DNA of 64,000 nucleotides, taken from contig OX393566.1 of NCBI GenBank assembly GCA_947652115.1, positions 25,768,748-25,832,747 of the forward strand, written 5' to 3'. Below are positions 27,701 through 33,846 of this stretch, in pieces. The notes under the pieces were generated by a model, which saw nothing but the letters and a program-made list of their open reading frames with translations, was not told the DNA's origin and did not search any database. Every line of letters starts with the position of its first letter. Within the stretch, counting starts at the first letter, position 1. The translations under genes were made by a program, and so were the position numbers. This DNA is from Blastomussa wellsi. Its lineage: Eukaryota; Cnidaria; Anthozoa; Scleractinia; Plerogyridae.

Positions 27701-29826
27701 GCGACTTTGAAGAACAAGTCACCTGTGTAGACCCAAAGAACAATAAGGTAGGTAGCTCTTATATACTAGTGGCAAGCAAAAAGACAATTGTAGACTGGAA
27801 TTGCCGAACATAGAAAGACAGTGCCAAGTTTCGACCTCAACTCCAAAGTTGCCCGACCACGTCCTCCAATTCAACCAGCAAATGGATTTTGAAAACGTTC
27901 AGGTAGTTGTATTTGAAGCCAATTACAGCGAGCGAGTAGAGCACTGTAGAGCACTGTTTGGTAGATCACGACGCCAGGAAAGATCTGAAGCCTACAAATG
28001 CGTCGCACAAGCGTAAGATACAAAGGGGGGACCGTTTATGGTCACGCGCGTAAGCCCAACCTCGTTCCCAGGGTGCTCTCCTTCCCGTCCAGGGGACGGT
28101 GAGAGAAAGAGACCCTGGGAACGAAGCCTCGCGCTACGTATATCACTTTTAAATAGCGTATAACAACGAATTCGCTTTTATTTCTGACGAAGGCGTAATA
28201 ATTACCCGAAACGTCTACAATCAGTGAAAAGAGTCAGTGACAAACCCATCTAATCTCATTATGTAGTCTCTGTGCACTGCCTTTTAGTGAAGAAAATAGT
28301 TAAAATTGAATGAATTACATTCAGTCTACAAAGACTTTTTATAATTGCGATTGCGCAGTTTTAGACCGTATTCAGTTGGTCGGAGTTTGATATGGGTTTA
28401 TGTAGGCCAATCAGGAGCAGCGAATAGCCCTCTGTTTTAAGTTCAATATATTTTAATTTATAAGCTCATTCCTGGAATATAGCCAAGATAATTTAGCCTA
28501 TTGAAGGGAGACGTTTACAAGAGAAACCTCAACAAATATCGCAACACGTTTTAAGAGGACGGTAACGGCAACGCAAACGTCACTAAACGAACCATTTAAT
28601 TGGGGTATACAATATTCCTGCACGTACGTTATAAATACAATCTAAATTCACTTTTTAACCGACATTGTTCTGCTCGGCCTCGTCGCCGTGATGGTTCCTT
28701 CCTCTCTTGTCCTACAGATTACCATTCCACGCCCTTCAGCTCATCAGTGGATAAGCGAAGTTAATTCACCTATAGAAACGGTAATTAATTCAACTTATAG
28801 AAGTAAACTTAAACGAGAATTACCTGTAAGTTGAAGTTTGATTGAGATTCTACCGAGTTATAAAGTGCTGGGGGAGAGGCATCTTTCCATTGCCAGTTTT
28901 TGCTTCTCGATTCCCAGGCTTAGACCCAGACACCCATTTCCCTAGTGAAAAAGTCGGCAAATCCCACTTCCCATTTTACCCCTCCCCCTCTAGGGAAAAT
29001 CGAATAATGTGGTCTGAGATTGGGCAAGAGTTTCGGGAAGCACATTGCACATCTCAACTTAAAAAGTAACTCTCCCCGAGGTTCTCTCGCCTCTGTGGGC
29101 TGTAGTCTGGTGCATGTTTTGTAATGTTCGACCGTACGTCGTATTTTTAGCTGAAGATATATAAGTCATATAACTTATGTTCTCATTTCTTAGTTTGAAT
29201 ACAGAGCGACAGCTGGACAGTTGAAATTCCTGAGACTCCTAAGTAAACGAGTTTACCAGAGCATAAGTTATTCGTGTTACAAAGAACAGGAAAACGACTG
29301 TACTATCCACCTTCAAGGAGAAGATGAAATAGAATTTAGATCGTCCGAGCAGACTAAACCCAGCTTCGCCCGTAGCGATGCCAAGGTACGGGTATACTTG
29401 AAGATATAAATATTAGTATGTTCATATTTATCACATAAACTTTGTTTATTTTTGATAACAAGTAGACCATTCATTCACTGGGCGGCTCGTTCGCTCGTTC
29501 GCTCGTTCGCTCCGGCGTTCGCTTGTTCTCCTTTGTTCTTTCGTTCGTTCTCGTTCGTTCATTCGCTCGTTATCGTTCGTTCGTTCGTTCGTTCGTCCGT
29601 CCCTCCCTCCTGTTTATTTTTCTGTGTTTATTTGCTTGTCATTTATTTTCTCTTTTGTCTTCCTCAATTTATGTAGCAGAAAGAATCAAAAAGTCGCCAG
29701 GCAATAATGAAAATCAACACCAAACGCAAGGGTGCTCTACCGATTATAGATGTTGCTCCAACGTACATTGGAGAAACCGCGGAACCATTCCACCTGGAAA
29801 TTGGACCTGTGTGTTTTATGTACTAA
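717..29826 (+). CDS. Fibrillar collagen alpha chain, 3' part of gene (55 exons in window; 5' end missing)
   Basis: This is a secreted fibril-forming collagen chain that would assemble into trimers through its C-propeptide and then into extracellular fibrils. Exons 1-48 (717-24757) encode 886 residues of unbroken Gly-X-Y. Exons 49-55 (25053-29826) encode 251 residues of telopeptide and COLFI domain, then a stop. Every helix exon is flanked by AG/GT, starts with a Gly codon and is phase 0 at both ends; sizes are 45, 54, 108 or 198 bp, then 36, 18, 18, 36 and 30 bp at the end of the helix. The total is 3414 coding bp including the stop. Signal peptide, N-propeptide and about 140-150 helix residues must lie upstream, judging from the usual helix of about 1014 residues. 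The COLFI domain and lack of interruptions rule out basement-membrane and FACIT collagens. Exon coordinates were read by eye, so single boundaries may shift slightly. Confidence 0.93.
1281..1478 (+). CDS. Collagen exon 2, 198 bp
   Basis: Encodes 22 uninterrupted Gly-X-Y triplets (66 residues), from [10 protein letters not shown] to GRPGPKGNM. It is the longest helix exon here. Its length equals 54+99+45, as expected if the ancestral counterparts of vertebrate exons 16, 17 and 18 were fused by intron loss. Confidence 0.93.
1852..1974. repeat. Foldback element (MITE-like) in collagen intron
   Basis: Imperfect inverted repeat: ggccccgattgttca at the left pairs with tgaacaactggggcc at the right. 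The interior holds inverted copies of a ggataa..atccagtgga motif. Confidence 0.7.
2184..2237 (+). CDS. Collagen exon 3, 54 bp
   Basis: Encodes [18 protein letters not shown]; acceptor ttttag-like (tgtttag), donor gtacgg. With exon 4 it equals one 99-bp vertebrate exon (exon 19). Confidence 0.9.
2825..2869 (+). CDS. Collagen exon 4, 45 bp
   Basis: Encodes [15 protein letters not shown]; donor gtgagt. Contains an RGD tripeptide at 2858-2866. Confidence 0.9.
3241..3400. repeat. Dispersed repeat, copy 1
   Basis: Runs from ggggcggatacaggaatttt to ttccgccaatga. Shares cgatcctgtcgatg, gagaatttcagcgtcaa and ggttaggga with 9877-10031, in the same order and orientation. Confidence 0.65.
3579..3832. 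repeat. Short inverted-repeat element
   Basis: Ends caggggcgtagtcgga and tcctggctacgcccatg are inverted relative to each other. The interior repeats an agctgagaaat motif several times. Confidence 0.55.
3955..4008 (+). CDS. Collagen exon 5, 54 bp
   Basis: Encodes [18 protein letters not shown]; acceptor aaacag, donor gtggga (weak). Confidence 0.88.
4522..4575 (+). CDS. Collagen exon 6, 54 bp
   Basis: Encodes [18 protein letters not shown], net charge +5; acceptor tcaaag, donor gtaaat. Confidence 0.88.
5120..5173 (+). CDS. Collagen exon 7, 54 bp
   Basis: Encodes [18 protein letters not shown]; acceptor ttcgag (poor pyrimidine tract), donor gtaaga. Confidence 0.87.
5939..5992 (+). CDS. Collagen exon 8, 54 bp
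   Basis: Encodes [18 protein letters not shown]. Gly also fills X or Y positions (GRG, GGK), but the triplet register is kept. Confidence 0.9.
6524..6577 (+). CDS. Collagen exon 9, 54 bp
   Basis: Encodes [18 protein letters not shown]; acceptor aattag, donor gtgaga. Confidence 0.9.
6673..6717 (+). CDS. Collagen exon 10, 45 bp
   Basis: Encodes [15 protein letters not shown]. The intron before it is under 100 bp, the shortest or nearly the shortest in the gene. Confidence 0.9.
7547..7600 (+). CDS. Collagen exon 11, 54 bp
   Basis: Encodes [18 protein letters not shown]; acceptor tttaag, donor gtcaga. Confidence 0.9.
7799..7843 (+). CDS. Collagen exon 12, 45 bp
   Basis: Encodes [15 protein letters not shown]; acceptor ttcag, donor gtaagt. 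Confidence 0.9.
8124..8177 (+). CDS. Collagen exon 13, 54 bp
   Basis: Encodes [18 protein letters not shown]. It begins the strongly basic stretch of the helix that runs through exon 24. Confidence 0.9.
8429..8586. repeat. Foldback element
   Basis: gaattttatgttctcg and cgaacataaaattcat pair, and the outer flanks aagttacacg and cgtgtaat extend the stem. Confidence 0.7.
8629..8682 (+). CDS. Collagen exon 14, 54 bp
   Basis: Encodes [18 protein letters not shown], net charge +5. The donor gtgctg is non-consensus after position +2. Confidence 0.88.
9194..9247 (+). CDS. Collagen exon 15, 54 bp
   Basis: Encodes [18 protein letters not shown], net charge +4; acceptor caaaag, donor gtaagt. Confidence 0.9.
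9504..9557 (+). CDS. Collagen exon 16, 54 bp
   Basis: Encodes [18 protein letters not shown]; acceptor tctcag, donor gttaaa (weak). Confidence 0.88.
9649..9702 (+). CDS. Collagen exon 17, 54 bp
   Basis: Encodes [18 protein letters not shown], net charge +4; preceded by a 91-bp intron. Confidence 0.9.
9877..10031. repeat. Dispersed repeat, copy 2, with a 19-G run
   Basis: Same family as 3241-3400. It starts with 19 consecutive G residues (9877-9895), which may be a slippage tract or a sequencing artefact. Confidence 0.6.
10151..10195 (+). CDS. Collagen exon 18, 45 bp
   Basis: Encodes [15 protein letters not shown]; acceptor tacag, donor gttagt. Matches the 45-bp vertebrate exon 30 by position counted from the helix end, apart from one extra 54-bp unit further on. 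Confidence 0.9.
10679..10723 (+). CDS. Collagen exon 19, 45 bp
   Basis: Encodes [15 protein letters not shown]. With exon 20 it adds up to 99 bp, the size of vertebrate exon 31. Confidence 0.9.
11074..11127 (+). CDS. Collagen exon 20, 54 bp
   Basis: Encodes [18 protein letters not shown], rich in aromatic residues for a helix segment. Confidence 0.9.
11227..11280 (+). CDS. Collagen exon 21, 54 bp
   Basis: Encodes [18 protein letters not shown], net charge +4; 99-bp intron before it. Confidence 0.9.
11578..11631 (+). CDS. Collagen exon 22, 54 bp
   Basis: Encodes [18 protein letters not shown], net charge +8, the most basic exon of the helix. The register requires AG at 11576-11577 followed by GGG TAC. 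Confidence 0.9.
11966..12019 (+). CDS. Collagen exon 23, 54 bp
   Basis: Encodes [18 protein letters not shown]; acceptor cttag, donor gttggt (weak). Confidence 0.88.
12139..12192 (+). CDS. Collagen exon 24, 54 bp
   Basis: Encodes [18 protein letters not shown]; acceptor ttacag, donor gtaatt. Confidence 0.9.
12422..12529 (+). CDS. Collagen exon 25, 108 bp
   Basis: Encodes 12 triplets, [18 protein letters not shown] followed by [18 protein letters not shown]; a double-size exon. Confidence 0.92.
13078..13131 (+). CDS. Collagen exon 26, 54 bp
   Basis: Encodes [18 protein letters not shown]; acceptor tttaag, donor gtataa. Confidence 0.9.
13469..13522 (+). CDS. Collagen exon 27, 54 bp
   Basis: Encodes [18 protein letters not shown]; acceptor atcag, donor gtaaga. 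Confidence 0.9.
13697..13750 (+). CDS. Collagen exon 28, 54 bp
   Basis: Encodes [18 protein letters not shown]; ends with three consecutive Gly codons without losing register. Confidence 0.9.
14201..14254 (+). CDS. Collagen exon 29, 54 bp
   Basis: Encodes [18 protein letters not shown] behind a strong pyrimidine tract; donor gtaagt. Confidence 0.92.
14327..14380 (+). CDS. Collagen exon 30, 54 bp
   Basis: Encodes [18 protein letters not shown]. The intron before it is only 72 bp. Confidence 0.92.
14883..14936 (+). CDS. Collagen exon 31, 54 bp
   Basis: Encodes [18 protein letters not shown]; acceptor tttcag, donor gtgagt. Confidence 0.92.
15405..15458 (+). CDS. Collagen exon 32, 54 bp
   Basis: Encodes [18 protein letters not shown]; it starts the acidic C-terminal part of the helix. 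Confidence 0.9.
15834..15887 (+). CDS. Collagen exon 33, 54 bp
   Basis: Encodes [18 protein letters not shown]. The K-G-H motif recalls vertebrate helical cross-linking sites (KGH), but it sits too far from the helix end to be the same site. Confidence 0.92.
16106..16159 (+). CDS. Collagen exon 34, 54 bp
   Basis: Encodes [19 protein letters not shown] Trp at an X position is rare in collagen helices. Confidence 0.9.
16248..16301 (+). CDS. Collagen exon 35, 54 bp
   Basis: Encodes [18 protein letters not shown], net charge -3; 88-bp intron before it; weak donor gtttgt. Confidence 0.9.
17014..17067 (+). CDS. Collagen exon 36, 54 bp
   Basis: Encodes [18 protein letters not shown]; acceptor gacag, donor gtgagt. 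Confidence 0.9.
17184..17196. repeat. 13-G homopolymer in collagen intron
   Basis: An uninterrupted run of 13 G follows gcgaaa. A short run of G lies just upstream, so a G-quadruplex is possible. Confidence 0.6.
17559..17612 (+). CDS. Collagen exon 37, 54 bp
   Basis: Encodes [18 protein letters not shown]; acceptor ttgcag, donor gtagat. Confidence 0.9.
18177..18284 (+). CDS. Collagen exon 38, 108 bp
   Basis: Encodes 12 triplets: [18 protein letters not shown] then [24 protein letters not shown] (18240-18257) resembles the GxOGER integrin-binding motif of vertebrate collagens. Confidence 0.92.
18958..19011 (+). CDS. Collagen exon 39, 54 bp
   Basis: Encodes [18 protein letters not shown]; acceptor tttcag, donor gtaagt. 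Confidence 0.92.
19582..19635 (+). CDS. Collagen exon 40, 54 bp
   Basis: Encodes [18 protein letters not shown], with a second RGD (19597-19605). Confidence 0.9.
19961..20030. repeat. Degenerate GAT/GGT trinucleotide repeat
   Basis: Simple-sequence tract of gatggt and ggtggt units in a collagen intron; no coding role seen. Confidence 0.7.
20148..20201 (+). CDS. Collagen exon 41, 54 bp
   Basis: Encodes [18 protein letters not shown]; acceptor gtttag, donor gtaact. Confidence 0.9.
20274..20478. repeat. Inverted-repeat element with AGCCTGC termini
   Basis: Begins agcctgcattgcgcatgcagg and ends atacgcctgtattgcaggct, which are inverted copies. The termini resemble those at 32641 and 39549. Confidence 0.5.
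20864..20917 (+). CDS. Collagen exon 42, 54 bp
   Basis: Encodes [18 protein letters not shown]; acceptor ttgcag, donor gtgagt. Confidence 0.92.
21185..21238 (+). CDS. Collagen exon 43, 54 bp
   Basis: Encodes [18 protein letters not shown]. From here to exon 48 the helix is rich in GPP. Confidence 0.92.
21239..22562. other. Collagen intron 43, 1.3 kb, repeat-like content
   Basis: No Gly-X-Y exon is seen. 21420-21560 looks like a tRNA-like or SINE-like minus-strand fragment (gggactaccgggag, gccgggaccgc). The end, ctccgtgacagcgtcccttt (near 22336), recurs in weaker form near 18717 (caccgtgacaatgccccttt), which points to a dispersed repeat. Confidence 0.4.
22563..22598 (+). CDS. Collagen exon 44, 36 bp
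   Basis: Encodes [12 protein letters not shown]; acceptor tttcag, donor gtgagt. First of four short exons that together make 108 bp. Confidence 0.88.
23191..23208 (+). CDS. Collagen micro-exon 45, 18 bp
   Basis: Encodes GARGPP between ttcag and gtaagt. Exons 44 and 45 together equal one 54-bp unit. Confidence 0.85.
23604..23621 (+). CDS. Collagen micro-exon 46, 18 bp
   Basis: Encodes GFDGLP between ttttag and gtaagt. Exons 46 and 47 together equal one 54-bp unit. Confidence 0.85.
23782..23817 (+). CDS. Collagen exon 47, 36 bp
   Basis: Encodes [12 protein letters not shown]; acceptor tacag, donor gtatgt. Confidence 0.88.
23846..23995. repeat. Foldback element
   Basis: ggcgcctatatttgaataac and tacatccttagcctc on the left pair with gaggctaaggatgta and attatttaggcgcc on the right; arms of about 60 bp with mismatches. 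Confidence 0.75.
24728..24757 (+). CDS. Collagen exon 48, 30 bp (end of triple helix)
   Basis: Encodes [10 protein letters not shown]: the last Gly-X-Y triplets and the start of the C-telopeptide. Donor gtaggt. Confidence 0.82.
25053..25115 (+). CDS. Collagen exon 49, C-telopeptide, 63 bp
   Basis: Encodes 21 residues starting [10 protein letters not shown] and ending LYSSNQ, in phase 0. The acceptor is tatag and the donor gtgaga. It is non-collagenous linker between helix and C-propeptide; no procollagen C-proteinase site is obvious. Confidence 0.75.
25200..25272 (-). repeat. tRNA-derived SINE fragment, reverse strand
   Basis: Read on the minus strand it gives ggtcggtagatcaaatcc then ggtcgtgaattcaaatccc, with a B-box-like end. 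It lies in the intron between the telopeptide exons. Confidence 0.4.
25359..25406 (+). CDS. Collagen exon 50, linker, 48 bp
   Basis: Encodes [16 protein letters not shown]; acceptor ttttag, donor gttagt, phase 0. Probably the start of the trimerisation stalk of the C-propeptide. Confidence 0.7.
25738..25792. repeat. GCTT/GATT tetranucleotide microsatellite
   Basis: Tandem gctt units pass into gatt units just upstream of collagen exon 51, close to its splice acceptor. Confidence 0.8.
25811..25946 (+). CDS. Collagen exon 51, start of COLFI domain, 136 bp
   Basis: Contains [19 protein letters not shown], the counterpart of the vertebrate NPARxCRDLKxCHP segment, with an N-glycosylation sequon (NGT). 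The usual second Cys (CHP) is Asp here. An unusual Cys (EYC) lies further upstream. The exon ends in phase 1 (CCA AGT G) before gtgagt. The start at 25811 is chosen because it keeps phase 0 from exon 50; the acceptor ccaag is imperfect. Confidence 0.8.
25979..26040. repeat. Fragment of the 3241/9877 repeat family
   Basis: Starts gggcggatccaggatttttc and continues with gtgcaccaatt, like the left end of the copy at 3241. The rest of this 1.7-kb intron (to 27643) shows no exon. Confidence 0.4.
27644..27747 (+). CDS. Collagen exon 52, COLFI calcium site, 104 bp
   Basis: Encodes [20 protein letters not shown] and onwards to CVDPKNNK. DPNEGCxDD matches the calcium-binding loop of fibrillar C-propeptides (DPNQGCxxD). 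Cysteines 3, 4 and 5 of the domain are present. Phase 1 in, phase 0 out. It follows a 1.7-kb intron, one of the longest in the gene. Confidence 0.9.
28061..28126. repeat. Short hairpin element
   Basis: ctcgttcccagggt and accctgggaacgaag are inverted around a 37-bp loop. Confidence 0.6.
28718..28780 (+). CDS. Collagen exon 53, COLFI middle, 63 bp
   Basis: Encodes [16 protein letters not shown] and SPIET; acceptor ctacag, donor gtaatt. Compared with vertebrate chains the KRHVWFGE/GGF part, which overlaps the chain-recognition region, is largely absent. Confidence 0.78.
29194..29385 (+). CDS. Collagen exon 54, COLFI core, 192 bp
   Basis: Encodes [24 protein letters not shown] and the [10 protein letters not shown] strand, the counterpart of vertebrate QLTFLRL...YHC...LLQGSNEIEIR. 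An additional Cys (NDC) sits in the shortened loop after SYSC. Confidence 0.92.
29485..29610. repeat. TTCG-type tetranucleotide microsatellite
   Basis: Long run of cgttcgct and cgttcgtt units in the last collagen intron. It opens spurious Arg/Ser/Phe-rich reading frames. Confidence 0.85.
29677..29826 (+). CDS. Collagen exon 55, end of COLFI and stop, 150 bp
   Basis: Encodes LPIIDVAP and ends [11 protein letters not shown] then TAA, the classic C-terminus of fibrillar collagens (GPVCF). The residue equivalent to vertebrate Cys7 (VDGC) is missing from the exon 54/55 junction, although the spacing is nearly unchanged. Confidence 0.93.
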   Translation, partial: QKESKSRQAIMKINTKRKGALPIIDVAPTYIGETAEPFHLEIGPVCFMY

Positions 29827-30135
29827 ATGCCACATTTATATAACTTAGCTTCTTTCAAGTTTTAAACGAATTCCTATGAGTCAAAGACTAATAGCACTTA
29901 GCTATCATTTCAGTACGTTTGTATGAATTTTTTGTAAAATTATGTTATGATTATTATAGGTATTGTAGAAGAACCTTCCTGTCAGCATCTAAAAATGAAA
30001 CTTGTGAACAGATCTTTTGCGTTGTATGAACTTTCTACAGCACAGCATTATTTAAATTATATTATAAAGGAAATTCAAGAGCCTTTGATGAGGGGTTTCC
30101 TTTTAATTCGTAACAGGCACCTATCTGAAACAGCA

Positions 30136-30290
30136 AATAAACAAACACTAACCACTCCTACAAGCTAACTAGCCATTGCTAGGCAATCTTAGTTCAATCT
30201 CCTTTCCGGTTTAACTTGAAGTAACTTCTAGACGCTCAAGTTTCAGAATCAGCTGCTTCCAGTGAAAAAAAAACTTTTTGGAACAATAAA
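30136..30290 (+). promoter_or_regulatory. Candidate polyadenylation signals of the collagen gene
   Basis: AATAAA occurs at 30136-30141 and 30285-30290, 310 and 460 bp after the stop codon. Either could end the transcript; no RNA evidence is available. Confidence 0.35.
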
Positions 30291-30413
30291 AAAACCCTCT
30301 AAATTCCGAGGTAAAAAATTCAAACACAATACTCCTTACTGACATTTGCTTAAACTCGCAACAGTTGTGCTGCGTGTGTTTACTTTTAAAAGAGATGAAC
30401 TTGTGAACTTGTA

Positions 30414-30650
30414 CTGCTCGGTAAGTTGGTGAGAGCGCTCGCCTCCTACCAATTAATGTGTCCCGGGTTTAATTCCCGGACCCGGCGACACGAGTTTGTT
30501 GTTGGTTCTCTCCTCGCTCCGAGGGTTTTTCTCCGGGTTTTCCGTTTCCTCCCTCTACAAAAATCAGCATTTCCAATTGCCATTACATCAGGAGTACACG
30601 GACCCCAAGCTTATACCTTTCTACACTTCCGTGTCTAAATAAACAAAATT
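30414..30650 (+). repeat. tRNA-derived SINE
   Basis: The head is tRNA-like: an A-box-type segment (taagttggtgagagcgctcg) and a B-box-type segment (gggtttaattcccgg) about 35 bp later. A conserved-looking body with a cctcgctccgagggtttttc palindromic motif follows, then an AT-rich tail. This is the layout of a polymerase III SINE. I know closely similar sequences as abundant repeats in coral and sea anemone genomes. Confidence 0.75.
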
Positions 30651-31808
30651 TATTTATTTTTATTTAAAAAAATTAATATTCCGATCGAAATCTGTTTAAA
30701 CGTTACTTTAACACTTATTGTTTCTTGAAATTGTTCACCCACGCAACTTGATAAGCAGCAACCGAACCGCGAACGAAGAACCTGTGGGTTGTCGTTAACT
30801 CAGAGCAACAATCCGCAGCTGAATTTGAACTGGCGAAACGAGTGAAAAGCCCAAACTTCACATCAACTGAAAGGATAATTATTGTTACTTCTGCAGTACG
30901 AACGTTTCTGAGTGGAGTCCAGGGATCCTAGCCTTTTTTTAGACTGATAGCAAACTAATTATAGACCAATTCTCTCTGAGCGATTCAGTTCAAGCCAGAG
31001 TATCATATATTTTTTATAAAAGCCTGCACTATTGAACTCTATGGCGTGGCAAACGTGATACAATTTAGTCTAATTTTTATTTTTGTTGCTGTGTATGTTA
31101 CCTCGGGGTATGTTATTTCCCCGTTACTCCTTATGTATAAAGCATTGCGATAAAATTGAAAACCTAAAAACCATCTTGGTTAAAAATATGAAAGGGACGC
31201 CAAAAGTTAATAAAAAGTGAGTGTCCGAATACAAATGTAAAAGAAATATTCGCACGCCGAGTCACGTAAAACGTTTTGCAGAAATATTTCTGAGTATTTA
31301 ACTCGGGTTCAGATCCGCGCCACACTAGCGAGAAGAAGCCCCCTATAGTCCACAATCTGTAGTCCATAATCTGTACTACGCAGATATTGAACCACCAACG
31401 CATCTGTAAAAACAAACATTCAGCTATCGGGAGGCATCTAGAGGAACATATATGGGCTATCAAAGTCTAATGAAAAATTGCAGTTAAATACTCGGAAAGA
31501 CTCTATTCGTGCAAAACTTTTCACCTGACTCGGCGTCAGGATGATGATCATGATGATGATGGGCTCCTGTCGGCGTGCAACTATTTCTTTTCATTGTCCT
31601 AGTTTTAGTCATTAATGTAGAAACGTTGTCCCTTTTTAAAATTATATTTTTAACCAAGATGGTTTAAGTTTTTCAATTTTATCGCAATGTTTTATACTAT
31701 AATTGTTCAACAAATATCCGTCCACTCCGGTTTGGTATTTATTAATTAATTCTCCTGTTTATATGATATTGAAGTTTCATTCTGTAATTTAGTAACCTCT
31801 GTTTCTAG

Positions 31809-31864
31809 AGGTGAAGAAGGCCAGCCGTAAAGGAACTGCATCTAAAAATAGAGCTATGAATGAC
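31809..31864 (+). CDS. Candidate lysine-rich exon, unassigned
   Basis: Between tttctag and gtaaga there is an open 56-bp segment that, read from its third base, gives VKKASRKGTASKNRAMND. I do not recognise the protein. It resembles the candidate at 32337 in its RKG.A core. Both could be small exons of one unrecognised gene or chance. Confidence 0.2.
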
Positions 31865-32060
31865 GTAAGACGGGCTTTTATAATCCAAAGGATCCAAATT
31901 TAGTCGTTGAGTTTTCGAAAGAGGGCCTTGTTGTAAAGTGAGTTCTTTACAAATGATAATTTAATGCAGTCCCGGGGATGGCCGAGGAGGGGACACTCTA
32001 TAGGGGGGCTATATAGGCATGTACATGTGCCGAGGGGCAGGGTATGTTTTTTTGAGAATG

Positions 32061-32285
32061 TAATTTGGTTTTATGAACTGGGTTGATAATGTCAATTGGC
32101 CACCTTAAAGAGATTCAAGAGCTGACGTTTCGAGCGTTAGCCCTTCGTCGCTCCGACGTCAGCTCTTGAATCTCTTTACGGTGGCCAATTGACATTATCA
32201 ACCCAGTTGATAAAACCAAATTATATTGTTATACTTCCCACCGACGCAACACCACAGTTTCTTCAGAAACTTACCCCCTCTATTC
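32061..32285. repeat. Foldback element with 65-bp near-perfect arms
   Basis: The left arm runs from taatttggttttatgaactg to agctgacgt and the right arm is its reverse complement, ending aaccaaatta at 32223. The spacer is ttcgagcgttagcccttcgt and a few more bases. The adjoining sequence to 32285 (cttcccaccgacgcaacacc) belongs to the same family, because an inverted copy of it sits at 45370-45525. Confidence 0.85.
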
Positions 32286-32336
32286 ATATGTTTTTTTGAG
32301 GTTCATCTTTGGCATTGTTCCAGGTGTGATCCTTAG

Positions 32337-32393
32337 ATGAGGTATCAGCTAAGACTGCAGTTCGTAAAGGGCCAGCTAAACCTAAAAGAAGTG
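32337..32393 (+). CDS. Candidate lysine-rich exon, unassigned
   Basis: Between ccttag and gtatgt an open segment gives EVSAKTAVRKGPAKPKRS. No family was recognised. See the candidate at 31809. Confidence 0.2.
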
Positions 32394-32640
32394 GTATGTT
32401 AATTAAAACCTGGACTATCTGTTGACTCGTTCATTGTAGTCTTACTTTTTTTTCACTGAATAGGGTATCATTTGGCCGGGTCGGACCTTAAAAAGGGTAT
32501 CAATTTCCGTCGTTTTTATCCTTAAATAGAGTCTGGGTATCAGAACCCTAGCTAGCGGCACACTCATATCCAAAATGTTTAAAACCTTAAAGATTCGCAA
32601 GCAAAGAAAACTTAAATGATGACGATGAGCAAATGGCGAC

Positions 32641-32757
32641 TAGCCTGCGTAGCAGCCGATTCCTTGAATTCCCGACCCCTCTATCTCTCTCTCCCGCAGT
32701 TTACTTAGTTCGTTTGGCGCGCATGGCAAGGAATCGACTGCTACGAATACAGGCTTA
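32641..32757. repeat. Inverted-repeat element with TAGCCTGCG termini
   Basis: tagcctgcgtagcagccgat and its continuation tccttg pair with caaggaatcgactgctacga and aggctta at the other end. Confidence 0.65.
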
Positions 32758-33772
32758 TGACAAAAGATTAATTTGCTTTCAGTAGTCATACGTAATTCGA
32801 GCCTTCACAAAGCAACAATCAATTTTGAATGACAAATGTAAGCTATTGACTTCCGGTTTACGTAGGCTGCTCTGGGGCTTCTCAAGTTTTGTTTAATGAG
32901 TACAGGCATAGTACTGGCGATAAAACATTTATTTGGGAAATGTGGTGTACAAACAAGAGTTCCTGTTATGGAGTTTATAAATACTTAAGTTAACCGCATC
33001 AAAAAGGATAAGAAAAAACTCACGTTTTGCGAAGATTGTGACCGTGATAAGGCAAGGGTTGATTTATAAACTGGTGTGTAAACCGACGATAAGCCACCTA
33101 AGATTTCCGGTGCAGTGTCAACACGCAACATCATCTGCAAGACGTCGTGTGTGAAACGTGCTTTCGGCTTCGCAAGCAACCCCATAAAAGAAACTCTATG
33201 TTGACTAAAACGTCACGGGGTTCACTGGATTAACACGAGTATTTTGGGAACATGTCAGTGTTCGCGTGCTTGTGGGAAGATTCTTTTGGCATTATTCGAT
33301 AAAGCGATTATAAGTAGGTGAGTCGAGTATTCCTTTTTTGAGATGAGACTCTTGATAACTGACCGTAACTCCGAAACGTAGTTAGAGGAACTGATTTGGC
33401 GAGGCCCGCATCGGTTTGTATCTCACGCAGCGAGAAGTATGACAGTGTTTGCCAGCTTGAACTGTCTTTAAGGAAAGAAAGAAAAAAAGGAACAATTTAT
33501 GTACCTTTTAGACAGATGGCACATTTGCAGAGTGGTTTAAGAAAGGTGGTTGTATGAGATACACTCTTTTGACCAAAAGAAGCAATGCGTATGTTTTCTA
33601 ATTCGGAATTTAAAACAAGAATAAATAAAAAAAATCAGCCATATTAATACCGTGTCACAGGAACAAATAAAACAAATCTTCTATAGTTTAAATTGTTAAT
33701 TTATTTGAAGAAGCCTTTTAATAGACGCAAAAAACATTAACCAAGAAATGTGATCAATGGCTTGATGGTGCA

Positions 33773-33846
33773 ACGTTAGTAGTCTGAAGTGTCAGGCAGG
33801 GGATCAATGCGAGAAGACGTTTGACACTTCAGATCAGACTACAACG
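33773..33846. repeat. Short hairpin element
   Basis: cgttagtagtctgaagtgtc pairs with gacacttcagatcagactac; the loop is about 30 bp. Confidence 0.65.

Noticed and set aside
29452..29843. Ser/Phe/Val/Arg repeat proteins in two frames
   Set aside because: They are translations of the TTCG microsatellite and of collagen exon 55 in the wrong frame.
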